Shown piece by piece: positions 35,236 to 44,004 of a stretch of 64,000 nucleotides of DNA. The translations under genes and the position numbers were made by a program. Under the pieces are notes generated by a model, which made no database searches, had not been told where the DNA came from, and saw only the letters and a list, made by a program, of their open reading frames with translations. The stretch is from an uncultured Lachnospiraceae bacterium. Lineage in GTDB: Bacteria > Bacillota > Clostridia > Lachnospirales > Lachnospiraceae. The DNA is taken from the NCBI GenBank assembly GCA_910587105.1, contig CAJUMB010000002.1:1-64000 (forward strand), read 5' to 3'. Within the stretch, counting starts at the first letter, position 1. Each line of letters starts with the position of its first letter.

Positions 35236-36347
35236 GGGCGTTAGGACTTATCTTAGCTGGCGGAAGCAATAATAAAATGAGGGAATTATCGAAAAAGAGA
35301 GCGATCGCAGCAATGCCGGTTGCCGGCAGTTACCGGAGTATCGATTTTGCTCTGAGCAACATGTCCAATTCCCATATTCAAAGAGTGGCAGTTCTGACAC
35401 AGTTTAACGCACGTTCTCTGAATGAACACCTCAGTTCTTCAAAGTGGTGGGATTTCGGAAGAAAGCAGGGCGGTCTGTATGTATTTACCCCTATGGTGAC
35501 GGCTGATAACAGCTGGTGGTACAGAGGGACAGCAGATGCTATGTATCAGAATCTGAATTTCCTTAAGAACAGCCATGAACCCTATGTAGTGATTGCTTCA
35601 GGAGATGGCATTTACAAATTGGATTACAATAAAGTTCTGGAATATCATATTGAAAAGCGCGCAGATATCACGGTAGTCTGCACAGATATTGAGGGTGACG
35701 ATATTAACCGTTTCGGTGTGCTGAAAATGAATGAAGAGTCCAGGATCGAGGAATTTGAGGAAAAACCCATGGTTACTCAATCCCATACCATTTCCACAGG
35801 CGTTTATGTGATCCGCAGAAGACAGCTCATAGAAATGCTTGAAAAATGTGCTCAGGAAGACCGGCACGATTTTGTAAAAGATATTTTGATCCGTTATAAA
35901 AACCTGAAAAGGATTTATGGATATAAGATCAAAGATTACTGGAGCAATGTTTCTACAGTTGAGTCTTATTATAGAACAAACATGGATTTTCTGAAGCCAG
36001 AAGTAAGAGATTATTTCTTCCGCACAGGACCGGAGGTAAAGACGAAGATTGACGATCTGCCGCCGGCAAAATATAACCCCGGAGCAGCTGTGAAAAACAG
36101 TTTGGTTGCCAGTGGATGTATTATAAATGGGGTTGTAGAAAATTCCGTTATTTTCAAAAATGTTTTTGTTGGTAATAATTGTGTAATAAAAAATTCAATA
36201 ATTTTAAATGATGTTTACCTGGGTGATAACACACATATTGAGAATTGTGTAGTGGAAAGCAGGGACACCATACGGGCGAATTCTTATCATTATGGTGAGG
36301 ACGGCATCAAAATCGTAGTGGAAAAGAATGAAAGGTATGTAATATAA
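35232..36347 (+). CDS. glgD: GlgD, regulatory/non-catalytic subunit of glucose-1-phosphate adenylyltransferase
   Basis: A 371-residue GlgC paralogue. The motif loop is altered (LILAGGSNNKMRELSKKRAIAAMPVAG in place of GGQGSRL...KPA), as in GlgD subunits that tune GlgC rather than catalyse strongly. It keeps YRGTADAMYQN, FEEKPMVT and a C-terminal beta-helix (about 290-360). It overlaps glgC by 4 bases. In Bacillota the GlgC/GlgD heterotetramer is more active than GlgC alone. Confidence 0.94.
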   Translation: MRALGLILAGGSNNKMRELSKKRAIAAMPVAGSYRSIDFALSNMSNSHIQRVAVLTQFNARSLNEHLSSSKWWDFGRKQGGLYVFTPMVTADNSWWYRGTADAMYQNLNFLKNSHEPYVVIASGDGIYKLDYNKVLEYHIEKRADITVVCTDIEGDDINRFGVLKMNEESRIEEFEEKPMVTQSHTISTGVYVIRRRQLIEMLEKCAQEDRHDFVKDILIRYKNLKRIYGYKIKDYWSNVSTVESYYRTNMDFLKPEVRDYFFRTGPEVKTKIDDLPPAKYNPGAAVKNSLVASGCIINGVVENSVIFKNVFVGNNCVIKNSIILNDVYLGDNTHIENCVVESRDTIRANSYHYGEDGIKIVVEKNERYVI

Positions 36348-36444
36348 TCCGAAAGGGGAGAAAATTACTGAGAAAGCCAATGTTTTCACGGTAAGGGCCA
36401 TGCGGCCTGTTACCCGGCAGGATAGCGCATGATGGGAGGTTACT

Positions 36445-36738
36445 ATGAGAATAACAGATGTTAGAGTACGGAAGGTAGCGAAAGAAGGCAAAATGAAAGC
36501 GGTGGTGTCTATCACCATCGATGATGAGTTTGTGGTACATGACATTAAAGTAATTGAAGGTGAGAAAGGTTTATTTATTGCAATGCCCAGCCGTAAGGCT
36601 GCGGACGGGGAATACCGGGATATCGCCCACCCCATAAACTCGGCAACCCGCGAGAGGATTCAGAACATTATTCTGGAAAAATACGAAGAGGTTATGAATC
36701 TTGACACAGACAATGAAACAGCAGATACGGAGATGTAA
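36445..36738 (+). CDS. spoVG: SpoVG septation/RNA-binding regulator
   Basis: A 97-residue protein that matches SpoVG closely: MRITDVRVRKVAKEGKMKAVVSITIDDEFVVHDIKVIEGEKGLFIAMPSRK, then ADGEYRDIAHPINSATRERIQNIIL. SpoVG is a small nucleic-acid-binding regulator of septation, sporulation and surface functions. GGGAGG precedes the ATG. It follows glgD by 97 bases in the same direction and is closed by a strong terminator, so partial co-transcription with glgCD is possible. Confidence 0.96.
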   Translation: MRITDVRVRKVAKEGKMKAVVSITIDDEFVVHDIKVIEGEKGLFIAMPSRKAADGEYRDIAHPINSATRERIQNIILEKYEEVMNLDTDNETADTEM

Positions 36739-36772
36739 AAAGACCTTTTGAACGAGTGATCATAGTAATAAG

Positions 36773-36808
36773 TGCCGGCCTTGGCGTCCTCTAAGGCCGG
36801 CATTTATT
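36773..36808 (+). terminator. spoVG terminator
   Basis: TGCCGGCCTT (36773-36782) and AAGGCCGGCA (36793-36802) form a perfect 10-base stem, followed by TTTATT. Confidence 0.9.
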
Positions 36809-36850
36809 ATGCCAGGGCGTGTTGTTCTGCAAGCCTGGATACTGTTATAA

Positions 36851-37084
36851 TTATTTTCGGAAATCAAATAAATCTTTAATCTCAATTCCCAAAGCATCGG
36901 CGATATCGAATAATTTGTCTAAAGATACGGAAGTCTTTCCGTTGGGAGCTTCGATATTGCTCATATGTGTCCGGCTTACGTCGGTAGCCTCGGCAAGCTG
37001 TAATTGGGTTAATCCTTTAAGTTTGCGGTAATATGCGATTGTAAGTCCGAGTTCCCGGTACTGTTTCTTCCTTCTTTCATCCAT
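36851..37084 (-). CDS. Small XRE-family transcriptional regulator
   Basis: A 77-residue single-domain Cro/C1 HTH protein: LGLTIAYYRKLKGLTQLQLAEATDVSRTHMSNIEAPNGKTSVSLDKLFDIADALGIEIKDLF. It has no extra domain. The ribosome binding site AGGAGG is 9 bases before the ATG. It is divergent from the 3D-domain gene across a 299-base gap, so it could regulate itself or that gene. No toxin or phage partner is next to it. Confidence 0.88.
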   Translation of the reverse strand: MDERRKKQYRELGLTIAYYRKLKGLTQLQLAEATDVSRTHMSNIEAPNGKTSVSLDKLFDIADALGIEIKDLFDFRK

Positions 37085-37259
37085 GACTTTCTGCCTCCTA
37101 AATATTTGGTACGCTGTGTAGATTTATTTGATTTAACAGCATAGATATTGTAACATAAAATTTGATTAAAAGGAAGGTGGATTTTTATAAACTTAGAAAT
37201 GGCAAAAAGGATATTCTGGAAAATATTACGAATTTATTACAATTTATTAATAAAAGGTG

Positions 37260-37370
37260 TTGATTTTTTTTCGAATTATGGTATAATGTGTAACATCAAG
37301 GATTGATGCAGGGAGAAACGCCTGGTATATCTGAAGGGGATTGGGCTTTTGCCTGCATAAATCTTACAAA
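37260..37370 (+). promoter_or_regulatory. Promoter and folded leader of the 3D-domain gene
   Basis: TTGATT (37260-37265), 16-base spacer, TATAAT (37282-37287). The roughly 90-base leader contains GATTGATGCAGG and, about 40 bases later, CCTGCATAAATC; ATGCAGG/CCTGCAT close a 7-base stem around a 38-base interior with further pairing (GCC/GGC). The fold resembles a small structured leader, but it matches no riboswitch consensus I know. Confidence 0.5.
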
Positions 37371-37383
37371 TGAGGTGTTATAG

Positions 37384-38733
37384 ATGAACAGAATACATTT
37401 GGCAGCCGCAGCAATGGCGGCCGCTGTGCTGGTCACGGGAGGGAGTGTACCGGTGCAGGCGGCGTCCATTCAGCAGCAGATGGAAGCGGTTCAAGGGGAG
37501 AAAGCGCAATCGGAAGCTGCATTGGCTGAAACACAGGAGAGGATAGCAGGGCTGGAAAGCCAGAGGGGAGATCTGGAATCGTATCTGGCCCAGTTATCAC
37601 AGCAATATGAGGAATTGACCATCAGCCTGGAAGAGTTGACAGCGAAGGCCAGGCAGAAACAAAAAGAGCTGAAGCTGGTTAAAAAAGAACTGAAAAAAGC
37701 CAGGGAGAAAGAAAAGGAGCAGTATGAGAGCATGAAGATACGGATTTCCTATATGTATGAGAAATCCAAGGGGAATCTTCTGACCACACTGCTCTCGGCA
37801 GATAGTTTTACAGATTTTCTTACCCGTGCAGATAATTTTGCGCAGATTTCAAAATACGACAGAGAAATGCTGAAGAAATACGAACTGGCAAAGGAAAAAG
37901 TACAGGATCAAAAACAGGCTGTAAAAGTTGAAGAAGAGTCAATTATCCAGCTTCAGAAAGAAAGTGCCAGGAAGCGGCAGGAAGTGGAAAGTATGGAAAT
38001 ATCTGCCCAGCAGGAAATCTCGCTGTATACCCAGGAAATTGAACGCTCTGAGGGAGAAGCGGTCAGTCTTCTGGAAACGGTGAATCAGCAGTCTGCTCAG
38101 CTGACATCTCTGGCAGCAGAGGCAGAAAAAGAGGCAGAAGCGGCCAGGAAAGCGGCTCAGGCAGAGCTGCTGAGGCAGCAGGAAGAGGAAAGACAGGCGG
38201 CAGAAGCAGAACAGTCAAAAGAAGAAACGGTTTCTTCAGAGAATCGGGGAGCATCTGAACAGGTGGATTACGAAGAAGAAACAGAGGATGAAATTTCCAA
38301 TGAAGTTTCTGAGGAGACGCCTGCTGAGCAGGAGCCGCAGACGCCGGAAGAGCCAGAACCACAGGAGACAGCCGCGCCGGAAGCATCAGCAGAACCGGAA
38401 CCTTCAGAACCGGCAGATACAGATAGCGGGGCATCCTCTGACAGCAGCGCAGGTACATATTTGGGAGAATTTACACTGACCGCTTATTGTAGCTGTTCTA
38501 TCTGCTGCGGTTCCTGGTCAGGAGGAGGAACTGCCAGCGGTACGACGCCCACAGCGGGGAGAACAGTGGCTATGGGAGGAATCCCTTTTGGCACAAAATT
38601 ATTGATCAATGGCAACGTGTATACGGTGGAAGACCGGGGAACCGGCTATGGACATGTGGATATCTACATGGACAGCCATAGCGCGGCGCTGCAGTTTGGA
38701 AGCCAGAAAGCATCTGTATATCAGTTAAATTAG
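37384..38733 (+). CDS. Secreted coiled-coil protein with C-terminal 3D (murein-active) domain
   Basis: A 449-residue protein. The signal peptide spans about 1-27 (MNRIHLAAAAMAAAVLVTGG). Two long coiled coils (about 28-110 and 150-265) resemble PcsB/CwlO-type N-termini, with the LLTTLLSADSFTDFLTRADN segment near 135-155 typical of that group. An acidic Pro/Glu/Ser linker spans about 270-355. The C-terminal 3D domain (about 360-449) has LTAYCSCSICCG, TASGTTPTAGRTVAMGGIPFGTKL and VEDRGTGYGHVDIYMDSHSAAL. The aspartates in EDRG, VDIY and MDSH give the family its name and line the MltA-like active site. Likely a cell-wall lytic or remodelling enzyme; a terminator follows. Confidence 0.88.
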   Translation: MNRIHLAAAAMAAAVLVTGGSVPVQAASIQQQMEAVQGEKAQSEAALAETQERIAGLESQRGDLESYLAQLSQQYEELTISLEELTAKARQKQKELKLVKKELKKAREKEKEQYESMKIRISYMYEKSKGNLLTTLLSADSFTDFLTRADNFAQISKYDREMLKKYELAKEKVQDQKQAVKVEEESIIQLQKESARKRQEVESMEISAQQEISLYTQEIERSEGEAVSLLETVNQQSAQLTSLAAEAEKEAEAARKAAQAELLRQQEEERQAAEAEQSKEETVSSENRGASEQVDYEEETEDEISNEVSEETPAEQEPQTPEEPEPQETAAPEASAEPEPSEPADTDSGASSDSSAGTYLGEFTLTAYCSCSICCGSWSGGGTASGTTPTAGRTVAMGGIPFGTKLLINGNVYTVEDRGTGYGHVDIYMDSHSAALQFGSQKASVYQLN

Positions 38734-38784
38734 CTTATAAGACACACGTTTAGATAGATTGGGGAGTAAAATATGGGTATGAGG

Positions 38785-38810
38785 CCGGAGCTGTTTGGCT
38801 CCGGTTTTCT
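38785..38810 (+). terminator. Terminator after the 3D-domain gene
   Basis: CCGGAGC (38785-38791) and GCTCCGG (38798-38804) with a 6-base loop, followed by TTTTCT. Confidence 0.85.
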
Positions 38811-38844
38811 GTACTTAAGAACACAGCGTTAAGGAGATTGAAGT

Positions 38845-41373
38845 ATGAAAGGACAGGGAAGAAGGCGTTTTTTAGCATTTGTACTTACGATTGCTTTATG
38901 CATAGAACCAGGATGGTGGGGACTCTCTGGAATTATAAATGTATGGGGCAGCGGGCAGGCTGTTTTTGAGCAGGACACTCCATATATAGAGAATGACAGT
39001 CTGTCGGGCGGCGGATGGGAAGAAAGGTCATTGTCTGGTGATGGAGTTTCCTGGAACGGGGTTTCAGAAAATAACATTTCGGGAAACGAAATATTAGAGA
39101 TCGAGGTTTCAGAGAATAGTGTTGATACTGTTTCAAAGGATACAGTATCTCAGGATAGCACCTCAAATAATGGGAATCTGTCAGGGGAAGTCTCCGCTGA
39201 TTATTTATCTGGTAATGAGCTGCAGAACAATGCGATATCTGAGAATAAAGAGTTAGAAAATCAGGTGGCTGTGTCCCAGGGCAGTATAAAAAGTACAGCT
39301 GTGGTCTTCAAAGTGACTTTTGACACGAAAAAAGGGAGTGCAGTGAAGGAGCAGATGGTGTCGAAAGGCGCAAAAGTTAAAAAACCTGCCGCACCAACTC
39401 GTTCTAAGTACATATTTTCCGGATGGTATCGAGGAATCAAAAAGTATGATTTTACAGCTCCAGTTACTCAAAATCTGAAATTAACTGCCAAGTGGACGAA
39501 AGTATCTGTAGGAAAAAGTAAGATAAAAAAATTATCAAATCCTTCCAGCGGTGTATTAGAAGTCAAACTGCAAAAGGTCAAAGGTGCCAAAGGCTACCAG
39601 ATTCAGGTAAGTACGGATAAAACATTTAAAACAAAAAAAGAGTCATATAATGTCACTGGTACGACGGCAAGAATTGACGGCAGGCAGAAGGGGAAAACAT
39701 ACTATGTGCGTCTGAGGGCCTATAAGCTGGATTCTAAAGGGGCAGAAGTATATGGCGGATTTAGCGGGCGAAAATATCTGAAAATTAAGAAAGGAATTAA
39801 AAAAGTAGAACCGTCTGCTGGGGCAGGAGTCATTAAGTCGGTCGTTTTGACGTCAAAAAAAACAGTGCAGATAAAGGCGAGAGTCAGCGATTATGTAAAA
39901 AGTGCAGACAGCTATTATTATCTGTTTCATTTGAGCTGTTCGGCGGGGAAAGTGGCAGAAGGTGCCACGCCGGATGCAAAGATTAAGAAAACAGAATCCA
40001 TAACAATGAAGACTTCTCTGGATTATAATACATCTGACAGCAAACTGCAGTCCAAGTTTGTCCTGGCTGTGAAAACAAAAGCTCCAGGGACATATACGGT
40101 GATCTGCACACCGCAGTTTATCTCCAATCCAGAAAAACTGGCTTCTTACAGTTATGCAGTGCCTGAATCTTCTACCAAAAAGGGGCTGCAGGTGAATCCG
40201 GCTTACCTTAATGATGCAGTTGAGCTGGGAGTGAAGCATACGGCATTTAATATCTGTTTGGATGATCTGATCGCCACACCTGAACAAAAAAATGAGGTAT
40301 CAGGTATTCCTTTTTCCTATAATGGAACCACGTACTGGTTTAACAGGGGGATTGTGGACAGTATTGACCGCACATTGGAGCAGTTCAAGCAGAATGGTAT
40401 GATTGTCTCTGCCATTTTATTGTTTCGATGGCGGGATGATCTTTCCTATATGATTCCCAGCGCTGCCAGAGCGCCGGGGCATAGTTACTATGCATTGAAT
40501 ACCAGTGAGGCAAAGGCCAGAAAGCACTGGGAAGCAGTATTCACATTTTTGGCACAAAGGTATACTCCGAATAAATGGATATCTCATTGGATACTGGGAA
40601 ATGAGGTGAATAATTACCAGACATACCATTATACAGGGAGTACAGCCCTGGCAAATAATGTGAAACTATATGTAAATGCTTATCGGCTGGCGTATATTGC
40701 CATACGAAGCGTTCATGCAAAGGCGCGGGTTTATATTTCTCTGGATCAGGTTTGGACCTATCTGACAGCAGGTTCCCATATGGGCAGACAATTTTTGGAA
40801 AAATTTGCATTAAATTGGGATAACTACGGTGACATGGGGAATTTTCATATTGCTTTTCATCCATATCCGGCTCCGCTGGAAGATCCTGCATTTTGGACAA
40901 ATTCCAGAGGGCTGGTTACTAACGATATCAACACTCCCTGTATCAGTATGTGGAACTTAAGTGTTTTTACAGACTATGTTAAGCAGCAGTGGGGGAATAA
41001 TACCCGGATTATTTTATCAGAACAGGGGTTTACTTCCAAACGGTATGGGGTGGATGTGCCGCAGCTTCAGGCGGCTGCCATTGCTTATGCTTATTACCTG
41101 GCAGAATTTAACGATTCTGTAGATGCATTTATACTTCACCGTCATGTGGATCATCAGGCAGAACAGAATATGGGGCTGTATCTGGGGCTGTGGGAAAATA
41201 ACGGAGATAGTGCAAATCCAGCGGTTATGGGGAAAAAGAAATATGCGTGGGATGTTTTTAAAAAGATGGATACATCAAAAGCTAAATCAGCAACCAAGTT
41301 CGCGCTTCCTTATATAGGGGCGTCCAGTTGGAAATCCATTGTACCAGGCTACGATATTTCTAGATTTTCTTGA
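38845..41373 (+). CDS. Secreted GH-A-like protein (DUF5722-type) with InlB-like and FN3-like modules
   Basis: An 842-residue exported protein. The signal or anchor segment spans about 8-35. A Ser/Asn/Glu-rich repeat region (about 45-150) repeats LSG, ISGNE and VSEN units. An InlB B-repeat-like module (about 152-218) runs from VTFDTKKGSAVKEQMVSKGA to a closing LTAKW. An FN3-like module (about 225-318) follows, then a catalytic-looking domain of about 520 residues that I recall as DUF5722. That domain has ISHWILGNEVNN with E587 and RIILSEQGF with E726, the acid/base and nucleophile positions of clan GH-A glycosidases. No LPXTG. It follows the 3D-domain gene but has its own start region. Substrate unknown; surface glycan hydrolysis is inference. 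Confidence 0.75.
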   Translation: MKGQGRRRFLAFVLTIALCIEPGWWGLSGIINVWGSGQAVFEQDTPYIENDSLSGGGWEERSLSGDGVSWNGVSENNISGNEILEIEVSENSVDTVSKDTVSQDSTSNNGNLSGEVSADYLSGNELQNNAISENKELENQVAVSQGSIKSTAVVFKVTFDTKKGSAVKEQMVSKGAKVKKPAAPTRSKYIFSGWYRGIKKYDFTAPVTQNLKLTAKWTKVSVGKSKIKKLSNPSSGVLEVKLQKVKGAKGYQIQVSTDKTFKTKKESYNVTGTTARIDGRQKGKTYYVRLRAYKLDSKGAEVYGGFSGRKYLKIKKGIKKVEPSAGAGVIKSVVLTSKKTVQIKARVSDYVKSADSYYYLFHLSCSAGKVAEGATPDAKIKKTESITMKTSLDYNTSDSKLQSKFVLAVKTKAPGTYTVICTPQFISNPEKLASYSYAVPESSTKKGLQVNPAYLNDAVELGVKHTAFNICLDDLIATPEQKNEVSGIPFSYNGTTYWFNRGIVDSIDRTLEQFKQNGMIVSAILLFRWRDDLSYMIPSAARAPGHSYYALNTSEAKARKHWEAVFTFLAQRYTPNKWISHWILGNEVNNYQTYHYTGSTALANNVKLYVNAYRLAYIAIRSVHAKARVYISLDQVWTYLTAGSHMGRQFLEKFALNWDNYGDMGNFHIAFHPYPAPLEDPAFWTNSRGLVTNDINTPCISMWNLSVFTDYVKQQWGNNTRIILSEQGFTSKRYGVDVPQLQAAAIAYAYYLAEFNDSVDAFILHRHVDHQAEQNMGLYLGLWENNGDSANPAVMGKKKYAWDVFKKMDTSKAKSATKFALPYIGASSWKSIVPGYDISRFS

Positions 41374-41380
41374 ACTTACC

Positions 41381-41430
41381 AGAGCGTGTTTGAAAATTCA
41401 TTCACGCTCTAGTTTTCAAACCGCTCTAGG
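41381..41430. repeat. Hairpin repeat related to the MITE-like family, after the GH-A-like gene
   Basis: AGAGCGTGTTTGAAAA (41381-41396) is inverted as TTTTCAAACCGCTCT (about 41413-41427), with a third half-end CACGCTCTAG between them. It begins 7 bases after the stop codon and may serve as terminator. Related ends occur at 17577-17602 and 44136-44151. Confidence 0.6.
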
Positions 41431-41517
41431 CAGGAACGGCGATGTGAGTGGCATATTGAAATGATTGTTTCATATAATTAAACAGCGGTAGTTGTGTATG
41501 ATACCAGGAGGTTTTAA

Positions 41518-43356
41518 ATGCAGACATATCGACGTTTCGTTTCATATGTATATCAGTATGAGAACGGGAAAAAGGCTGGGAACCGCGGTTTTATCAAGGT
41601 GGAAGCCAAAGGGAATACATGTAATATACAGATATCACTGAAAGGAATCTGTAAGGATGAAAATACAGCCTGCAGCGTTTATGGATTTAAACGGGAAGAC
41701 GGGCTGTTGAAGGGCAGCCTGCTGGCAGAATGTCCGGTAAAAGCGGGAGTAGTCAGGGAACATCTGGTGCTTCCCAGAAATGAAATGGGCAGGGCAAAAT
41801 ACGGACTGCAGGAGTTGAACGGAATCATCTTCCAGGGAAATGATAAGACTATGTATGGAACACAATGGGATGATGACCCCATGAAAATGGAGAATTTTCA
41901 GCCAGATGAGAGAAATGAGGAATTGACAGACAGCGGCAGCGGGTTTGCTGAGGAAAAAGCGGAAGGCTGGCAGAACACAAGCGAGACTCCGGCAGGTGAG
42001 TGGCTGACTGACAGTGAAAGGATACCGGAAGAAATGGCTGTGGAGAGAGAACCGCTGGTGGAGACTCCAGAGAACAGTACACTGGCAGAGCCACAATGGG
42101 AAGACAGGTCTGCAGACAGTATGGCAGAAGATATGCAGCCTGCGGCTGAATGGGAGATGCGTGACAGACAGGAAGAGCTGCTGGAAGAAATCATACCGGA
42201 CAGGACAGAGATGCAGGACGCGCCAGAGAAGATGCCTGTTCAGACAAAACCAGAGGATGGAATGGACAGCGGAACAGAAGTACAGAACGTGGAACAAAAT
42301 GTACCAGAAATTGTCCTGCCGGGTGGGCCAGGGCCACACAACGAGCCGGATGCAGTCCTGCCGGGTGAGCCAGGGTCACACAGTGAGCCGGATGCAGTCC
42401 TGCCAGGTGAGCCCAGAGTCCAGAACGGGCCGGATGCGGTCCTGCCGGGCGGGGCGGAGATGCAGCAGACTATGCCGGATGCAGCCTTGCCGGATGCGGC
42501 AGGGACGCAGACTATGCCAGAGACAGCCTTGCCGGATGCGGCAGGGACGCAGACTATGTCAGAAGCAGCCTTGATAGATGAGAGGGAGCGGCAGGATATG
42601 CCGGAGACAGCCCTGCCGGATGAGACAGAAAAGAATATGCCAGGAGAGACTGGGCAGGAGGAAGCTATACCGGATGGACTGGGAATACAGATTATGCCAG
42701 AGGAGACTGAGCCGGAGGAAACCCGACAGGGCATGATGGAGCAGGGAAATATGCACGAGGAAACGAAAATGGAAGAATTCATGCCGGATGGAATAGAGAT
42801 GCCGGATATACCAGGCGGGCTGCAGGAGGAGCATTTGGCGGATGGCAGAATATATGGCCAGGAGGGGGCAGAAGTAGAACTTACAAAGATTCTGGATACA
42901 ACGATACCGGTGCAGGAACTGCCAGAGATGGATGCGCCCCTGGTGCAGGCGGCAGAAAATTTGGAGAAAAGACAGGATCAGGGAAATTACATAAAGCAGG
43001 AACCTAAAAACTCTTGTCCGTTTTCAGATGGAGTTCTGGAGGACTGTCGGAAAATAAAAATTGGTGATTTAAGATTTCTGGATTCCAGGGACCAAAATCT
43101 GCGCAACAATAGATTTGTTCAGCATGGATATCAGATGTTCGGGCATCTGCTGCTGGCCAGGATTGCCAGGAATGGACAGCATATCCTGGGTGTACCCGGG
43201 ATGTACCAGCAGCAGGAGAAGTTTATGGCAGATATGTTTGGATTTCATAATTTTAAATATGCAAAGAAAAACGGTTCAAAGCCGTCCAGTTTCGGGTATT
43301 GGTATCGTCTAATCTATCCCCCGAAGCAGGGCAGAGGGAACAGCAGGGCGAAGTAG
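41518..43356 (+). CDS. DUF6128-like protein with variable 14-residue repeats
   Basis: A 612-residue protein. The N-terminal domain (1-125: YRRFVSYVYQYENGKKAGNRGFIKVEAKG...IQISLKG) and C-terminal domain (about 500-605: KIGDLRFLDSRDQNLRNNRFVQHGYQMFGHLLLARI) resemble Lachnospiraceae proteins I remember as DUF6128. The middle (about 130-480) is acidic and low-complexity. It includes about eight tandem 14-residue units of the form EPDAVLPGEPGSHS / MPETALPDAAGTQT (about 42340-42640), which are also repeats at DNA level. There is no signal peptide or TM helix. GGAGG precedes the ATG. The 3' end overlaps the convergent nrdG gene by 48 bases. Function unknown. Confidence 0.7.
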   Translation: MQTYRRFVSYVYQYENGKKAGNRGFIKVEAKGNTCNIQISLKGICKDENTACSVYGFKREDGLLKGSLLAECPVKAGVVREHLVLPRNEMGRAKYGLQELNGIIFQGNDKTMYGTQWDDDPMKMENFQPDERNEELTDSGSGFAEEKAEGWQNTSETPAGEWLTDSERIPEEMAVEREPLVETPENSTLAEPQWEDRSADSMAEDMQPAAEWEMRDRQEELLEEIIPDRTEMQDAPEKMPVQTKPEDGMDSGTEVQNVEQNVPEIVLPGGPGPHNEPDAVLPGEPGSHSEPDAVLPGEPRVQNGPDAVLPGGAEMQQTMPDAALPDAAGTQTMPETALPDAAGTQTMSEAALIDERERQDMPETALPDETEKNMPGETGQEEAIPDGLGIQIMPEETEPEETRQGMMEQGNMHEETKMEEFMPDGIEMPDIPGGLQEEHLADGRIYGQEGAEVELTKILDTTIPVQELPEMDAPLVQAAENLEKRQDQGNYIKQEPKNSCPFSDGVLEDCRKIKIGDLRFLDSRDQNLRNNRFVQHGYQMFGHLLLARIARNGQHILGVPGMYQQQEKFMADMFGFHNFKYAKKNGSKPSSFGYWYRLIYPPKQGRGNSRAK

Positions 43357-44004
43357 TTCCAGGAAATGTTCCATTTCACTTTTACTGCAGGGGGTGAATC
43401 CTGGGTGTATGACTTGTGCCGAGTCCTGATAAACCTGCAGGTAATATTGAGGAGCGCCGGCCAGCCAGCGTCCGATTTCTATAAAATCTTCATCAGAATG
43501 TAATTCGCGGACCACAGTAGTCCGGAATTCGAAAGGGATAGATCCGGCAAGAAGCCACTGGGCAGACTGCCGGATTTTATTTATGTCCGGGTGGGAAACT
43601 CCGGTAAGGAGCGGGTAATTCTGAAGTGAAGTTTTAATATCCATTGCCACATAGTCAATAAGTCGATTGTCGGCCAGCTCTTTTAACAATGCGGGGTTGG
43701 TTCCATTCGTATCCAGCTTTATGGAAAAACCCAGGGACTTGATGCTTTTGCACAGAGCGGTAAGGTCCGGGTCTAATGTGGGTTCACCTCCACTGATACA
43801 CACGCCATCCAGGAGGTTTCGGCGCTTTTCCAAAATGGGAAGAATATCTTCCAGAGAATAGCCGGATGGCTGGTCCGGAGAGAGCACAAGGGACGAGTTA
43901 TGACAAAAAGGACAGCGGAAATTGCAGCCGCCAAGGAAAATTACAGCGGCAATTTTTCCTGGATAGTCCAGCAGAGTGGTCTTGGTGAAGCCTTGTATAT
44001 TCAT
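43309..44004 (-). CDS. nrdG: Anaerobic ribonucleotide reductase activating protein (NrdG2-type radical SAM)
   Basis: 231 residues from the ATG at 44004 (MNIQGFTKTTLLDYPGKIAA), chosen because AAGGAG lies 9 bases upstream; an earlier in-frame start lacks a site. Radical-SAM cluster CNFRCPFC holds C27, C31 and C34, followed by GVCISGGEPTLDPDL (SAM-binding GGE) and KLDTNGTNP. The family (NrdG2) generates the glycyl radical on an anaerobic ribonucleotide reductase, or acts as a related activase. No nrdD lies beside it, so the partner is elsewhere and specificity is inferred. It converges on and overlaps the DUF6128-like gene. Confidence 0.85.
   Translation of the reverse strand: MNIQGFTKTTLLDYPGKIAAVIFLGGCNFRCPFCHNSSLVLSPDQPSGYSLEDILPILEKRRNLLDGVCISGGEPTLDPDLTALCKSIKSLGFSIKLDTNGTNPALLKELADNRLIDYVAMDIKTSLQNYPLLTGVSHPDINKIRQSAQWLLAGSIPFEFRTTVVRELHSDEDFIEIGRWLAGAPQYYLQVYQDSAQVIHPGFTPCSKSEMEHFLELLRPAVPSALLRGID

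Noticed and set aside
37300..37370. c-di-AMP (ydaO) or c-di-GMP riboswitch before the 3D-domain gene
   Set aside because: The conserved core sequences of these classes are not present; kept only as an unassigned structured leader.
38733..38760. AAGACACACGTTTAGA after the 3D-domain gene as another MITE-like end
   Set aside because: Only part of the end sequence matches and there is no inverse partner nearby.
42295..42640. Possible CRISPR array because of regularly spaced similar units
   Set aside because: The 42-base units are contiguous, in frame and coding, with no unique spacers and no cas genes.
41635..42834. Several long minus-strand frames opposite the DUF6128-like gene
   Set aside because: They arise from biased composition of the acidic repeat region read backwards; no start signals or family resemblance.
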